64,000 nucleotides of DNA from Streptomyces carminius (GCF_002794255.1 NZ_PGGW01000011.1:269975-333974), one strand, 5' to 3'; positions 50,507-58,958 are shown, numbered from the stretch's first letter. Translations and numbers: made by a program. Notes: a model not told the origin generated them from the letters alone.

Positions 50507-51286
50507 ATGACCACAATCTCCGGCAACGGCAACGGCAACGGCGGTCCGCTGGAGGGCGCCGTCGTGGCCGTCGCCGGCGCGGCGGGACCGGCCGGGCAGG
50601 CCGCGCTGCTGCGGCTGGCCGAGCGGGGGGCCACGGTCGTGGCCGCCGACTATGACGCCGAACGGCTGGCCGCCGCGGTGGACCGGGCCCGCTTCGCGCA
50701 CGGCGGAGCCACCGTCACCGGCGACATCATCGATCTGCTGGACCTGGACGCCACCCGGGAGTGGGCCACCCGGACCGAGAAGGAGTACGGCCGGATCGAC
50801 GGCCTGGTGCACCTGGTGGGCGGCTGGCGCGGCTCGGCGGCCTTCGCGGAGACCGACCTGTCCCACTGGGAACTGCTGGAGAAGCTGCTGGTGCGGACCG
50901 TGCAGCACACCTCCCTGGCCTTCGAGGGGGCCCTGCGCCGCAGCGGCCGGGGCCGCTACGTGCTGATCAGCGCCTCCGGCGCCACCCGGCCCACCGCGGG
51001 CAACGCCGCCTACGCGGCGGCCAAGTCCGCGGCCGAGGCGTGGACCCTGGCCCTGGCCGACTCCTTCCGCAAGGCGGGCCGGGGGGCGGTCGCGGGGCCG
51101 CCCGCCGCGGCTGCCATCCTGGTGGTCAAGGCGCTGGTGGACGACACGATGCGCGCCGAGCGCCCGAACGCGAAGTTCGCGGGCTTCACCGACGTCCGGG
51201 AGCTGGCCGAGGCCATCACCGGACTGTGGGACGAGCCCGCCGAGGAAGTGAACGGACACCGCCTGTGGCTGACCCCGCAACCGTAG
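50507..51286 (+). CDS. Short-chain dehydrogenase/reductase
   Basis: A 259-residue SDR. The cofactor loop is unusual: VVAVAGAAGPAGQAALLRLA in place of TGxxxGxG. LVHLVGGWRGSAAF replaces NNAG. The catalytic residues are kept: LISASGATRPTAGNAAYAAA KSAAEAW with Ser, Tyr and Lys. The substrate is unknown. The N terminus has a Gly/Asn repeat (NGNGNGG). It lies 112 nt after DUF6421 and 47 nt before the lyase gene. Close Streptomyces relatives, as I recall, keep this order, which suggests a joint pathway. Confidence 0.88.
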   Translation: MTTISGNGNGNGGPLEGAVVAVAGAAGPAGQAALLRLAERGATVVAADYDAERLAAAVDRARFAHGGATVTGDIIDLLDLDATREWATRTEKEYGRIDGLVHLVGGWRGSAAFAETDLSHWELLEKLLVRTVQHTSLAFEGALRRSGRGRYVLISASGATRPTAGNAAYAAAKSAAEAWTLALADSFRKAGRGAVAGPPAAAAILVVKALVDDTMRAERPNAKFAGFTDVRELAEAITGLWDEPAEEVNGHRLWLTPQP

Positions 51287-51333
51287 CGACCCACCCGACC
51301 GAGACACCGGTGAGGAGGCCGGGGGAGGCACCG

Positions 51334-52392
51334 GTGACGGCGGCCCGCCGCCGTCACGACCCGCGGGCACGCGGCTTCGCCAGCGACAACTACGCCGGCG
51401 CGCACCCGGAGATCCTGGCGGCGCTCGCCCTCGCCAACGGCGGCCACCAGACCGCCTACGGCGGTGACGAGTACACCGCCCACCTCCAGGAGGTCTTCCG
51501 CGCCCACTTCGGGCCCGCCGCGGAGGTCTTCCCGGTCTTCAACGGCACCGGCGCCAACGTGGTGGCCCTCCAGGCGCTCACCGACCGCCGGGGCGCGGTG
51601 ATCTGCGCCGACAGCGCCCACATCAACGTGGACGAGTGCGGCGCGCCCGAGCGCGTGGGCGGGCTGAAGCTGCTCCCCGTGCCCGCCGAGCACGGCAAGC
51701 TCACCCCCGCCCTGGTCGGGCGGGAGGCGTACGGCTTCGACGACGAGCACCGCGCGACGCCCCAGGTCGTCTCGATCACCCAGAACACCGAGCTGGGCAC
51801 CGTCTACACCCCCGAGGAGATCCGGGCGATCTGCGAGACCGCCCACGAGCACGGCATGACCGTCCACCTCGACGGCGCCCGCATCGCCAACGCCGCCGCC
51901 GCGCTGGACGTCCCCCTGCGGGCGTTCACCACGGACGCGGGCGTGGACGTGCTCTCCTTCGGCGGCACCAAGAACGGCATGCTCTTCGGCGAGGCCGTCG
52001 TCGTGCTGAACCCCGGCGCGGTGCGGGCCATGAAGCACCTGCGCAAGCTGTCGATGCAGCTCGCCTCCAAGATGCGCTTCGTCTCGGTGCAGTTCGAGGC
52101 GCTGCTCGCCGGCGATCTGTGGCTGCGCGGCGCCGCCCACGCCAACGCCATGGCGCGGCGGCTGGCCGAGGGGGTGCGCACCGTCGAGGGCGTGGAGATC
52201 CTCCACCCCGTGCAGGCCAACGCCGTCTTCGCCCGGCTCCCGCGCGAGGCGGGCGAGCGGCTGCGCAAGCGCCACCGCTTCTACTTCTGGGACGAGGCGG
52301 CCGGGGACGTGCGCTGGATGTGCGCCTTCGACACCACCGAGGAGGACGTGGACGCCTTCGTCGCCGCCCTGCGGGAGGAAATGGGGAGGTGA
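51334..52392 (+). CDS. Beta-eliminating lyase / L-threonine aldolase-like PLP enzyme
   Basis: A 352-residue fold-type I PLP enzyme of the low-specificity L-threonine aldolase group (Beta_elim_lyase). Landmarks: FASDNYAGAHPEILAALALA, GGDEYTAHLQEVFRAHFGPA, FNGTGANVVALQAL, ADSAHINVDECGAPE, TVHLDGARIANAAAAL (Asp contacting the PLP ring) and DVLSFGGTKNGMLFGEAVVV with the Schiff-base Lys. The GTG at 51334, behind GGGGGAGG, is preferred over GTGs at 51265 and 51310. The natural substrate may be a beta-hydroxy amino acid. It is the third gene of the operon. Confidence 0.9.
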   Translation: MTAARRRHDPRARGFASDNYAGAHPEILAALALANGGHQTAYGGDEYTAHLQEVFRAHFGPAAEVFPVFNGTGANVVALQALTDRRGAVICADSAHINVDECGAPERVGGLKLLPVPAEHGKLTPALVGREAYGFDDEHRATPQVVSITQNTELGTVYTPEEIRAICETAHEHGMTVHLDGARIANAAAALDVPLRAFTTDAGVDVLSFGGTKNGMLFGEAVVVLNPGAVRAMKHLRKLSMQLASKMRFVSVQFEALLAGDLWLRGAAHANAMARRLAEGVRTVEGVEILHPVQANAVFARLPREAGERLRKRHRFYFWDEAAGDVRWMCAFDTTEEDVDAFVAALREEMGR

Positions 52393-52423
52393 GCCGGTCC
52401 GCGCCCGGCTAGGGTGCCGGGCC

Positions 52424-53002
52424 ATGGAGCTGACCCAGCAGGCCCTGGAGCTGTCCGCCTACCTCGCCGCCGACGAGGCCGTCGACCACCGGCATCCGCT
52501 GGTCGCGCGGACGGCCGCGCGGCTGCGGTCCTCGGCCGGTGCGGAGCCCGAGTCCTATGCCCGGGCCGCCTACGAGTTCGTGCGCGACGCCGTCCCGCAC
52601 TCCTACGACAGCGGCGACCCGCGGGTGGCCTGGCGCGCCTCGGACGTGCTGGCCACCCGCAACGGCATCTGCTACGCCAAGTCGCACGCGCTGGCCGCGC
52701 TGCTCCGCCACGCGGGGATCCCGGCCGCCTTGTGCTACCAGAAGCTGGAAGTCGTGCACGGCCTGGTCGCGGTGAAGCTGCCCGGCCGCCCCTGGGCCCG
52801 CCAGGACCCGAGGGGCAACAGGCCCGGCGTGGACGCGCGCTTCTCCCTCGACGGCGAACGCCTCGCGTACACCCCGGACCCGGCGGCGGGGCAGTACGAC
52901 ATCCCCGTCCTGTACGCCGCTCCGCCCGCCCCTGTCCTCGACGCGCTGCGGCGGTCGGCCGACCGGACGGAGCTGGACCGGCTGCTGCCGGTGTCCCTGT
53001 GA
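52424..53002 (+). CDS. Transglutaminase-like cysteine protease-fold protein
   Basis: A 192-residue transglutaminase-like protein. The catalytic Cys is in NGICYAKSHALAALLRHAGI PA, the His in EVVHGLVAVKLPG and the Asp in WARQDPRGNR, the usual order of the triad. In such bacterial proteins the activity is often peptidase or amidase rather than crosslinking. No signal peptide. It begins 31 nt after the lyase gene and closes the DUF6421 operon. Confidence 0.9.
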   Translation: MELTQQALELSAYLAADEAVDHRHPLVARTAARLRSSAGAEPESYARAAYEFVRDAVPHSYDSGDPRVAWRASDVLATRNGICYAKSHALAALLRHAGIPAALCYQKLEVVHGLVAVKLPGRPWARQDPRGNRPGVDARFSLDGERLAYTPDPAAGQYDIPVLYAAPPAPVLDALRRSADRTELDRLLPVSL

Positions 53003-53038
53003 CGGCGGGCGCGGGGGCACCGGGCCTGGGTACCGGGC

Positions 53039-53752
53039 CTACCGCGCCTGGGCCTGGGCCGGTGCCGTACCGCCCAGGTGGGCGGGGACCCACCAGGTGT
53101 CGTCCGGGCCCTGGGGCCGCACCGGGTACGCCCGCTGCGCCGCCTCCAGCAGCTCCTGCACCCGGTCGCGCAGCCGCTCGGTGAGCTGGGCCACCGACTC
53201 GCCCGCCGCGGCCCGCAGCGGCTCGCCCACCCGGATGGTGATCGGGAAGTGGTTGCGGCCGAAGTCCCGCTTGCGGCCCTTGGTCCACAGCCGCTGGGTG
53301 CCCCACAGGGCGACCGGCAGCAGCGGGACGCCCGCCTCCTGCGCCATCCGGGCCGCACCCGTCTTGAACCGCTTGAGGGTGAAGGACTCCGAGATCGTCG
53401 CCTCGGGGAAGACCCCGACGATCTCGCCGGAGCGCAGTGAATCCACCGCGTGGCGGTAGGCGTGCTCGCCCTGGGCGCGGTCCACCGGGATGTGCTTCAT
53501 GGCGCGCATCAGCGGTCCGGAGACCTTGTGCCGGAAGACCGACTCCTTCGCCATGAAGCGCACCAGCCGCTTGGCGGGCCGGGCGGTCAGCCCGGCGAAG
53601 ACGAAGTCGAGGTAGCCGATGTGGTTGCTGGCCAGCACGGCACCGCCGTGCCGCGGGATGTTCTCGGTGCCCTCGATGTCGAAGCGCAGGTCGAGGGACT
53701 TGAACAGGGCGCGCGCCGCGCCGATGACGGGTGGATACACCAGTTCTGCCAT
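53039..53752 (-). CDS. 1-acylglycerol-3-phosphate acyltransferase (PlsC-like)
   Basis: A 237-residue acyltransferase of phospholipid synthesis. The HX4D motif is VLASNHIGYLDFVFAG, the second is FMAKESVFRHKVSGPLMRAM, and the third is VGVFPEATIS (PEGT type with Gly replaced by Ala). LPVALWGTQRLW is the last block. It would attach an acyl chain to lysophosphatidate at the membrane. The C-terminal QRAYPVRPQGPDDTWWVPAH tail is standard for Streptomyces members. Several paralogues are usual in the genus. Confidence 0.92.
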   Translation of the reverse strand: MAELVYPPVIGAARALFKSLDLRFDIEGTENIPRHGGAVLASNHIGYLDFVFAGLTARPAKRLVRFMAKESVFRHKVSGPLMRAMKHIPVDRAQGEHAYRHAVDSLRSGEIVGVFPEATISESFTLKRFKTGAARMAQEAGVPLLPVALWGTQRLWTKGRKRDFGRNHFPITIRVGEPLRAAAGESVAQLTERLRDRVQELLEAAQRAYPVRPQGPDDTWWVPAHLGGTAPAQAQAR

Positions 53753-54240
53753 GCGGGGAGGACCCTTCTGTGAGCTGCCTGGGGAGGGTTCTCCCGGCTG
53801 GTCTACCCGAACCTACGTGTGCGTAACTTCTCTGCCCAGTGCCGGGCGCGGCGGGCCGGAGAGATCTTCGTCACGTCGCCGGGGCGGTCCGGGCGCCGGG
53901 GTGCCGGGGGCCTGCGGGCGCGGGTGCGGTGGGTGGGGGGTGCGGGGCCGGTCCGGGGCGGGTACTCCGGACGGCATTATTTACGGCCGTGGACGTGTCA
54001 CGTTTCCTGAGCCGCTCATTGGCCGCAAATAACGCTTGAGTGTCCGGAGCACCCGCCCCTCCCCGTCCCCTCCCGGCCATCGTCGGGCGCGCCACCGCTG
54101 TGTCTGTGGTCCCTGGGGCCGTTCGCTCGTGCACGCGGTGGCCGGATCCGGGAATGACGGGGGCGGTGGCGGGTGCTGCGGAAGGCGGTGCCGGAGTCGG
54201 CACCTCAGGAATGCCGCGTGGGCAACACGGGAGGACGGCG
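53753..54240. other. Gene-free region with a long imperfect inverted repeat
   Basis: This 488-nt region between plsC and the thioredoxin-like gene has no gene I can defend. It holds an AT-rich patch with TTATTTACGGCC (53977-53988) and GGCCGCAAATAA (54021-54032), matching as inverted arms at 11 of 12 positions around 32 nt. A shorter TACG-TGTG-CGTA lies near 53812. Confidence 0.5.
53977..54032. promoter_or_regulatory. Imperfect 12-bp inverted repeat, AT-rich
   Basis: The arms 53977-53988 and 54021-54032 are inverted with one mismatch around a 32-nt middle. Such AT content is rare here, so it may be a regulatory site or a short remnant element. No gene lies directly behind it. Confidence 0.35.
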
Positions 54241-54570
54241 ATGCGGGGACGGGGCGCGGGGGAGTGGCTGACCGCCGGGGAGATCGGTGCGGAACGGCTG
54301 GGGGAGCGGGCCACCCTGGTCCAGTTCTCCAGTGCCTTCTGCCGGCCCTGCCAGGCCACCCGGCGTGTCCTGGCGGAGGTCTCCGGCATGGTGGGGGGCG
54401 TCGCCCATGTCGAGGTCGACGCCGAGTCCCGGCTGGAGCTGGTGCGCGCGCTGGGGATCACGAGCACTCCCACCGTCCTGGTGCTGGACGCGCGGGGGAG
54501 GGTGGTGCGGCGGGCGGCCGGTCTGCCGCGCAAGGTCGACATCATCGCGGCGCTCGGCGAGGCGGTGTGA
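54241..54570 (+). CDS. Thioredoxin-fold protein
   Basis: A 109-residue thioredoxin-like protein. The active site is SSAFCRPCQATRRVLAEVSG, with CRPC in place of CGPC. VDAESRLELVRALGITSTPT VLVLDARGRVVRRAAGLPRK contains the cis-Pro (TPTV). No signal peptide, so it is likely cytosolic, a thiol-disulfide exchanger. ATG 54241 follows GGGAGGA; longer frames to 54040 look non-coding. The last 23 nt of the gene, including the TGA, are repeated twice downstream as a 28-bp tandem unit. Confidence 0.85.
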   Translation: MRGRGAGEWLTAGEIGAERLGERATLVQFSSAFCRPCQATRRVLAEVSGMVGGVAHVEVDAESRLELVRALGITSTPTVLVLDARGRVVRRAAGLPRKVDIIAALGEAV

Positions 54571-54626
54571 GGGGGCGGCGCTCGGCGAGGCGGTGTGAGG
54601 GGGCGGCGCTCGGCGAGGCGGTGTGA
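54548..54626. repeat. 28-bp tandem repeat covering the thioredoxin gene stop
   Basis: Two full 28-bp copies (54548-54575, 54576-54603) and a 23-bp third copy (54604-54626), all identical. The first copy holds the last seven codons and the stop of the thioredoxin-like gene, so its 3' end has been copied in tandem. Confidence 0.97.
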
Positions 54627-54675
54627 GCCGTTGGGAAGGTCACAGTTCACCGGTCCGGGAGGTGGGTAGGGGAAA

Positions 54676-54695
54676 AGTATACTGACGAGTAATAT
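54676..54695. promoter_or_regulatory. AT-rich palindromic element upstream of etfBA
   Basis: AGTATACT (54676-54683) is a perfect palindrome and TACT-GACG-AGTA a further inverted repeat, followed by TAATAT. The site is 107 nt before etfB. It could be a -10 region or an operator; I find no fitting -35. Confidence 0.35.
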
Positions 54696-54801
54696 CCTGG
54701 ATGGAGAGCCGGCCCCACCGGACCGGAATCCGCCCGACCAGGCGCCTATGCTGCCTGTGAGGACGAGGCTGCCAGTAATCGACGCAAGTAGGAGAGCCGG
54801 C

Positions 54802-55587
54802 GTGAGCTTGAGGATCGTTGTCTGTGTGAAGTACGTGCCCGACGCCACCGGCGACCGGCGTTTCGCCGACGACCTGACCGTCGACCGCGAGGACGTGGAC
54901 GGCCTGCTGTCGGAGCTCGACGAGTACGCCGTCGAGCAGGCGCTCCAGATCGCCGAGGGTGCCGATGACGCCGAGGTCACGGTGTTGACGGTGGGGCCCG
55001 AGGACGCCCGGGACGCGCTGCGCAAGGCGCTGTCCATGGGAGCGGACAAGGCCGTCCACGTCGAGGACGACGACCTGCACGGCACCGACGCCGTCGGCAC
55101 CTCCCTGGTGCTGGCCAAGGCGGTCGAGAAGACCGGCTACGACCTGGTCGTCTGCGGCATGGCCTCCACCGACGGCACCATGGGCGTGCTGCCCGCGCTG
55201 CTGTCCGAGCGCCTGGGCGTGCCGCAGGTGACGCTGCTGTCCGAGGTCTCCGTGGCCGACGGCAAGGTCACCGGCCGCCGCGACGGCGACGCCGCGACCG
55301 AGCAGCTGGAGGCGTCCCTCCCGGCCGTGGTCTCGGTGACCGACCAGTCCGGCGAGGCGCGCTACCCCTCCTTCAAGGGCATCATGGCCGCCAAGAAGAA
55401 GCCGGTTCAGTCGCTGGACCTGGACGACCTGGACATCGACGCGGACGAGGTCGGTCTCGGGGGCTCCTGGACGAAGGTCGAGGACGCCACGGAGCGCCCG
55501 GCCCGCACCGCGGGCACGATCGTCACCGACGAGGGCGAGGGCGCCAAGCAGCTCGCCGAGTTCCTCGCGGGCCAGAAGTTCATCTGA
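54802..55587 (+). CDS. etfB: Electron transfer flavoprotein beta subunit
   Basis: The small ETF subunit (261 aa), which with EtfA carries electrons from acyl-CoA dehydrogenases to the quinone pool. Signature blocks: LRIVVCVKYVPDATGDRRF, DEYAVEQALQIAEG, LTVGPEDARDALRKALSMGA DKAVHV, YDLVVCGMASTDGTMGVLPA LL and YPSFKGIMAAKKKPVQSLDL (AMP-binding part). GTG start with AGGAGAG upstream. It is followed by etfA after 49 nt in one operon. Confidence 0.97.
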   Translation: MSLRIVVCVKYVPDATGDRRFADDLTVDREDVDGLLSELDEYAVEQALQIAEGADDAEVTVLTVGPEDARDALRKALSMGADKAVHVEDDDLHGTDAVGTSLVLAKAVEKTGYDLVVCGMASTDGTMGVLPALLSERLGVPQVTLLSEVSVADGKVTGRRDGDAATEQLEASLPAVVSVTDQSGEARYPSFKGIMAAKKKPVQSLDLDDLDIDADEVGLGGSWTKVEDATERPARTAGTIVTDEGEGAKQLAEFLAGQKFI

Positions 55588-55636
55588 CCCCCCGATCCTC
55601 CTCAACCGTCCTCGCAACTCCCGCAGGAGCACTCCC

Positions 55637-56599
55637 ATGGCTGAAGTCCTTGTCTACGTCGACCACACGGACGGCGCCGTCCGCAAGCCCACCCTCGAAC
55701 TGCTGACCCTGGCCCGCCGTATCGGCGACCCGGTCGCCGTGCACCTGGGCGGCGGTGCCGACAAGGCCGCCCCGACGCTGGCCGAGTACGGCGCGGTGAA
55801 GGTGCTCGCCGCCGACGCGCCGGAGTTCGCCGACTACCTCGTCGTGCCGAAGGTGGACGCGCTCCGGGCCGCGGTCGAGGCCGTCTCCCCGGCCGCCGTC
55901 CTGCTGCCCTCCTCCACGGAGGGCAAGGAGATCGCGGCCCGCCTGGCGCTGCGCATCGGCTCGGGCATCATCACCGACGTCGTCGACCTGGAGGCCGGTG
56001 ACGAGGGCCCGGTGGCGACCCAGTCGGTCTTCGCCGCCTCCTTCACCACGAAGTCCCGGGTCAGCAAGGGCGTCCCGGTCATCACCGTCAAGCCCAACTC
56101 CGCCGCCCCCGAGACCGCCCCGGCCGCGGGCGAGGTGGAGCAGCTCGCCGTGACCTTCGGCGAGACCGCCACCGGCACTCGGGTCGTCTCCCGCACCCCG
56201 CGCGAGTCCACCGGCCGCCCCGAGCTGACCGAGGCCGCGATCGTGGTCTCCGGCGGCCGCGGCGTCAACGGCGCCGAGAACTTCGCGGTCATCGAGGACC
56301 TGGCCGACGCGCTCGGCGCGGCCGTGGGCGCCTCGCGCGCCGCGGTGGACGCCGGCTGGTACCCGCACACCCATCAGGTCGGCCAGACCGGCAAGACCGT
56401 CTCGCCGCAGCTGTACGTCGCGGCGGGCATCTCCGGCGCCATCCAGCACCGGGCGGGCATGCAGACCTCGAAGACCATCGTGGCCGTCAACAAGGACGCC
56501 GAGGCCCCGATCTTCGACCTGGTCGACTACGGCGTCGTCGGTGATCTCTTCCAGGTCGTTCCGCAGCTGACCGAGGAGGTCAAGGCCCGCAAGGGCTGA
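55637..56599 (+). CDS. etfA: Electron transfer flavoprotein alpha subunit
   Basis: The FAD-binding large subunit (320 aa). The C-terminal FAD signature is [45 protein letters not shown]. The N-terminal half is [67 protein letters not shown] starts the FAD domain. ATG behind GCAGGAG. It ends against a convergent LacI-type gene, with a very strong terminator between. Confidence 0.97.
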   Translation: MAEVLVYVDHTDGAVRKPTLELLTLARRIGDPVAVHLGGGADKAAPTLAEYGAVKVLAADAPEFADYLVVPKVDALRAAVEAVSPAAVLLPSSTEGKEIAARLALRIGSGIITDVVDLEAGDEGPVATQSVFAASFTTKSRVSKGVPVITVKPNSAAPETAPAAGEVEQLAVTFGETATGTRVVSRTPRESTGRPELTEAAIVVSGGRGVNGAENFAVIEDLADALGAAVGASRAAVDAGWYPHTHQVGQTGKTVSPQLYVAAGISGAIQHRAGMQTSKTIVAVNKDAEAPIFDLVDYGVVGDLFQVVPQLTEEVKARKG

Positions 56600-56620
56600 C
56601 CGGCAGAAGCAGGACGGCAC

Positions 56621-56670
56621 CACACGGCGGGGCCGCGCGACCGGGGAGGGCCGCGCGGCCCCGCCGCGTG
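56621..56670. terminator. Very strong hairpin between convergent etfA and LacI genes
   Basis: A 19-bp GC stem with one mismatch (56621-56639 with 56652-56670) and a 12-nt loop, 22 nt after the etfA stop and 36 nt after the LacI-type stop. It serves both directions. Confidence 0.85.
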
Positions 56671-56705
56671 CGGTCCCGGTGGTGGTGCGGAGGGAGCCGC
56701 CGGGG

Positions 56706-57761
56706 TCACGGCTGCGGCGGTATCTCCCCCGAGCCGCGCGGGATCAGCCGGGTGGGCAGTGTCACGCGGCGTGGCGGGTCGGCGGCACCGTCCAGCCGCC
56801 GGAAGAGCAGCTCGGCGGCTCTGCGGCCCAGCAGGGCGGGCTCCTGGGCGATGACGGTGACCGGCGGGGTCAGCAGGTCGGCCAGCTCGAAGTCGTCGAA
56901 GCCCACCAGCGCGACGCGCCGGGGGAGAGCGGCCAGCACCCGTACCACGGTGACGGTGATCCGGTTGTTGCCCGTCAGCAGTGCGGTGACCGGCTCGGCC
57001 GGGCCGCCCCCGGCCAGCATGCGCTCGGTGTCGGCCCGTACCCGTGCCGGGTCGGTCGGGCCGAGCGCGATCCAGGACCCGTCCACCGGCAGCCCGGCCC
57101 CGGCCATCGCGGCGCGGTAGCCGCGCAGCCGCTCGGCGGCGGTGTGGATGTGCGGCAGGTCGCCCACGAAGCCGATCCTGCGGTGGCCGTGGGCGATGAG
57201 GTGGGCGACGCCGTCCCGGGCTCCGGCGAAGCTCTCGGAGAGCACCGCGTCGGCCTCGATGCGCGCGGCCGGGCGGTCCACGAAGACCGTGGCGATCCCG
57301 GCGGCGATCTCCGGCTCCAGATAGCGGTGGTCGTCGCCGGCGGGGATGACCACCAGCCCGTCCACGCGCCGGGCGCACAGGGCGAGCACCAGCTCCCGCT
57401 CGCGGTCGCCGTCCTCGGCGCTGGATCCGTTGATCAGCAGCGCTCCGTGGTCCCGGGCGACCTCCTCGACGGCACGGCTGAGCGGGGCGTAGAAGGGGTC
57501 GGCGAGGTCCTCCAGAACCAGGCCGACACTCGCGGTGCGGCCCTTGCGCAGGACGCGGGCGCTGTCGTTGCGGCGGAAACCCAGCGCGGTGATGGCCTCC
57601 TGCACCCGGCGCTCGGTGTCGGGGGTGACGCCCGGCTCGCCGTTGACGACCCGGGAGACGGTCTTGAGCCCGACTCCGGCGCGCGCCGCCACGTCCTTCA
57701 TCGTGGGCCGCAGACCGTAGCGGCGTCGGTGGGATCGTGCCGGCTGTGCGGTGTCGGTCAC
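56706..57761 (-). CDS. LacI-family transcriptional regulator
   Basis: A 351-residue LacI-type regulator. The helix-turn-helix is TMKDVAARAGVGLKTVSRVV NGEPGVTPDTERRV (residues 20-53), the hinge RRNDSARVLRKGRT, and the ligand domain SVGLVLEDLADPFYAPLSRA VEEV with IGFVGDLPHIHTAAERLRGY and VALVGFDDFELADLLTPPVT VIAQEP. A 19-residue basic leader precedes the fold. GTG start at 57761. It is divergent from a ROK sugar kinase gene, with a perfect palindrome between, so sugar-responsive control of the kinase is likely. Confidence 0.92.
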   Translation of the reverse strand: MTDTAQPARSHRRRYGLRPTMKDVAARAGVGLKTVSRVVNGEPGVTPDTERRVQEAITALGFRRNDSARVLRKGRTASVGLVLEDLADPFYAPLSRAVEEVARDHGALLINGSSAEDGDRERELVLALCARRVDGLVVIPAGDDHRYLEPEIAAGIATVFVDRPAARIEADAVLSESFAGARDGVAHLIAHGHRRIGFVGDLPHIHTAAERLRGYRAAMAGAGLPVDGSWIALGPTDPARVRADTERMLAGGGPAEPVTALLTGNNRITVTVVRVLAALPRRVALVGFDDFELADLLTPPVTVIAQEPALLGRRAAELLFRRLDGAADPPRRVTLPTRLIPRGSGEIPPQP

Positions 57762-57890
57762 TGAGGTCCTGTTCTGTCGGCATGGCGGGCGGCGAAGCGG
57801 CCGCGGGTTGTGGGACCGCGGGGGACGTGCCGTCGCCGCTGAGCATGATGCCGCAGAACACCATGCCCGGCCAGGGCCGGCAGCGGAGTG

Positions 57891-57902
57891 GACAACGTTG
57901 TC
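57891..57902. promoter_or_regulatory. Perfect palindrome between LacI and ROK kinase genes
   Basis: GACAACGTTGTC is a perfect 12-bp palindrome with a central CG, the hallmark of LacI-family operators. It lies 24 nt upstream of the ROK ATG and 130 nt upstream of the regulator start, so it should mainly control the kinase. Confidence 0.7.
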
Positions 57903-57926
57903 AGGAATGGGTGAGACTTGCCGCTC

Positions 57927-58868
57927 ATGGACCAGGACCTTCTCGCTGCCCTCGACATCGGCGGCACCAAGATCGCGGGCGCGCTGGTGGACGGTGAGGG
58001 CCGGGTGCTGCTGCGGGCCAGGCGGCCGACCCCGGCCCGGGAGCCGGGCGGCACCGTGATGGGTGCGGTGGCCGAGGTGCTCGGCGAACTGCGGGCCGCG
58101 CCCCAGTGGGGGCGGGTGGCGGCCGTGGGCGTCGGCAGCGCCGGGCCGGTGAACGCCGGGCGGGGCACGGTGAGCCCGGTCAACATCCCCGGCTGGCGGG
58201 ACTATCCCCTGGTCGCCGGGGTGCGCGAGCGGGTGGGGGAGCTGCCCGTGACCCTGGTCGGGGACGGGGTGGCGATCACCGCCGCCGAACACTGGCAGGG
58301 CGCGGCGCGCGGCCGGGACAACGTCCTGTGCATGGTGGTCTCCACCGGCGTGGGCGGAGGGCTGGTCCTGGGCGGCCGGCTGCACCCCGGACCGACCGGC
58401 AACGCCGGCCACATCGGCCACCTCAGCGTGGAACTCGGCGGCGAGCCCTGCCCGTGCGGGGCGCGCGGCTGTGTGGAGGGCTTCGCCAGCGGGCCCAACA
58501 TCGCGCGCCGGGCCCTGGCGGACGGCTGGCGGCCGGGACCGGACGGCGCGGCCGGCGCCGCCGCGGTGGCCGCCGCCGCCCGGGCGGGCGACCCGGTGGC
58601 CACCGCCTCCTTCGAGCGCGCCGCGCGGGCGCTGGCGGCCTCGATCGCCGCGACCGCGGCCCTGGTCGAGATCGACCTCGCGGTGATCGGCGGGGGAGTG
58701 GCCCAGGCGGGAGAGGTGCTGTTCGCGCCGCTGCGCCGGACGCTGAAGGAGTACGCCACGCTCTCCTTCGTCCGGCACCTGGAGGTCGTACCGGCCGGGA
58801 CGGGCACGGACGCCGGACTGGTGGGGGCCGCGGCGGCCTGCCGGGAGGTGCTGGGCCGCCCGGAGTGA
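57927..58868 (+). CDS. ROK-family sugar kinase (glucokinase-like)
   Basis: A 313-residue ROK kinase. ATP site: LAALDIGGTKIAGALVDGEG. Sugar site: VAITAAEHWQGAARGRDNVL and GPTGNAGHIGHLSVELGGEP with EXGH-like His. The zinc motif is CPCGARGCVEGFASG (CxCGxxGCxE), and AVIGGGVAQAGEVLFAPLR closes the fold. The sugar may be glucose, N-acetylmannosamine or another hexose. A TTG at 57918 with AGGAA before it is another possible start, adding MPL. Divergent from the LacI-type gene. Confidence 0.92.
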   Translation: MDQDLLAALDIGGTKIAGALVDGEGRVLLRARRPTPAREPGGTVMGAVAEVLGELRAAPQWGRVAAVGVGSAGPVNAGRGTVSPVNIPGWRDYPLVAGVRERVGELPVTLVGDGVAITAAEHWQGAARGRDNVLCMVVSTGVGGGLVLGGRLHPGPTGNAGHIGHLSVELGGEPCPCGARGCVEGFASGPNIARRALADGWRPGPDGAAGAAAVAAAARAGDPVATASFERAARALAASIAATAALVEIDLAVIGGGVAQAGEVLFAPLRRTLKEYATLSFVRHLEVVPAGTGTDAGLVGAAAACREVLGRPE

Positions 58869-58958
58869 CGGGAGCGGCGGCGGCCTTCCGGTGCCGCCGT
58901 GCGTTTCCGGGACGGTGCCGAGCGGGCAAGTGAACCGGGACGACGGAGGAGGGGGACC

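Noticed and set aside
54040..54240. An N-terminal extension of the thioredoxin-like protein.
   Set aside because: The extension has no ribosome binding site and no signal or fold. The ATG at 54241 follows GGGAGGA.
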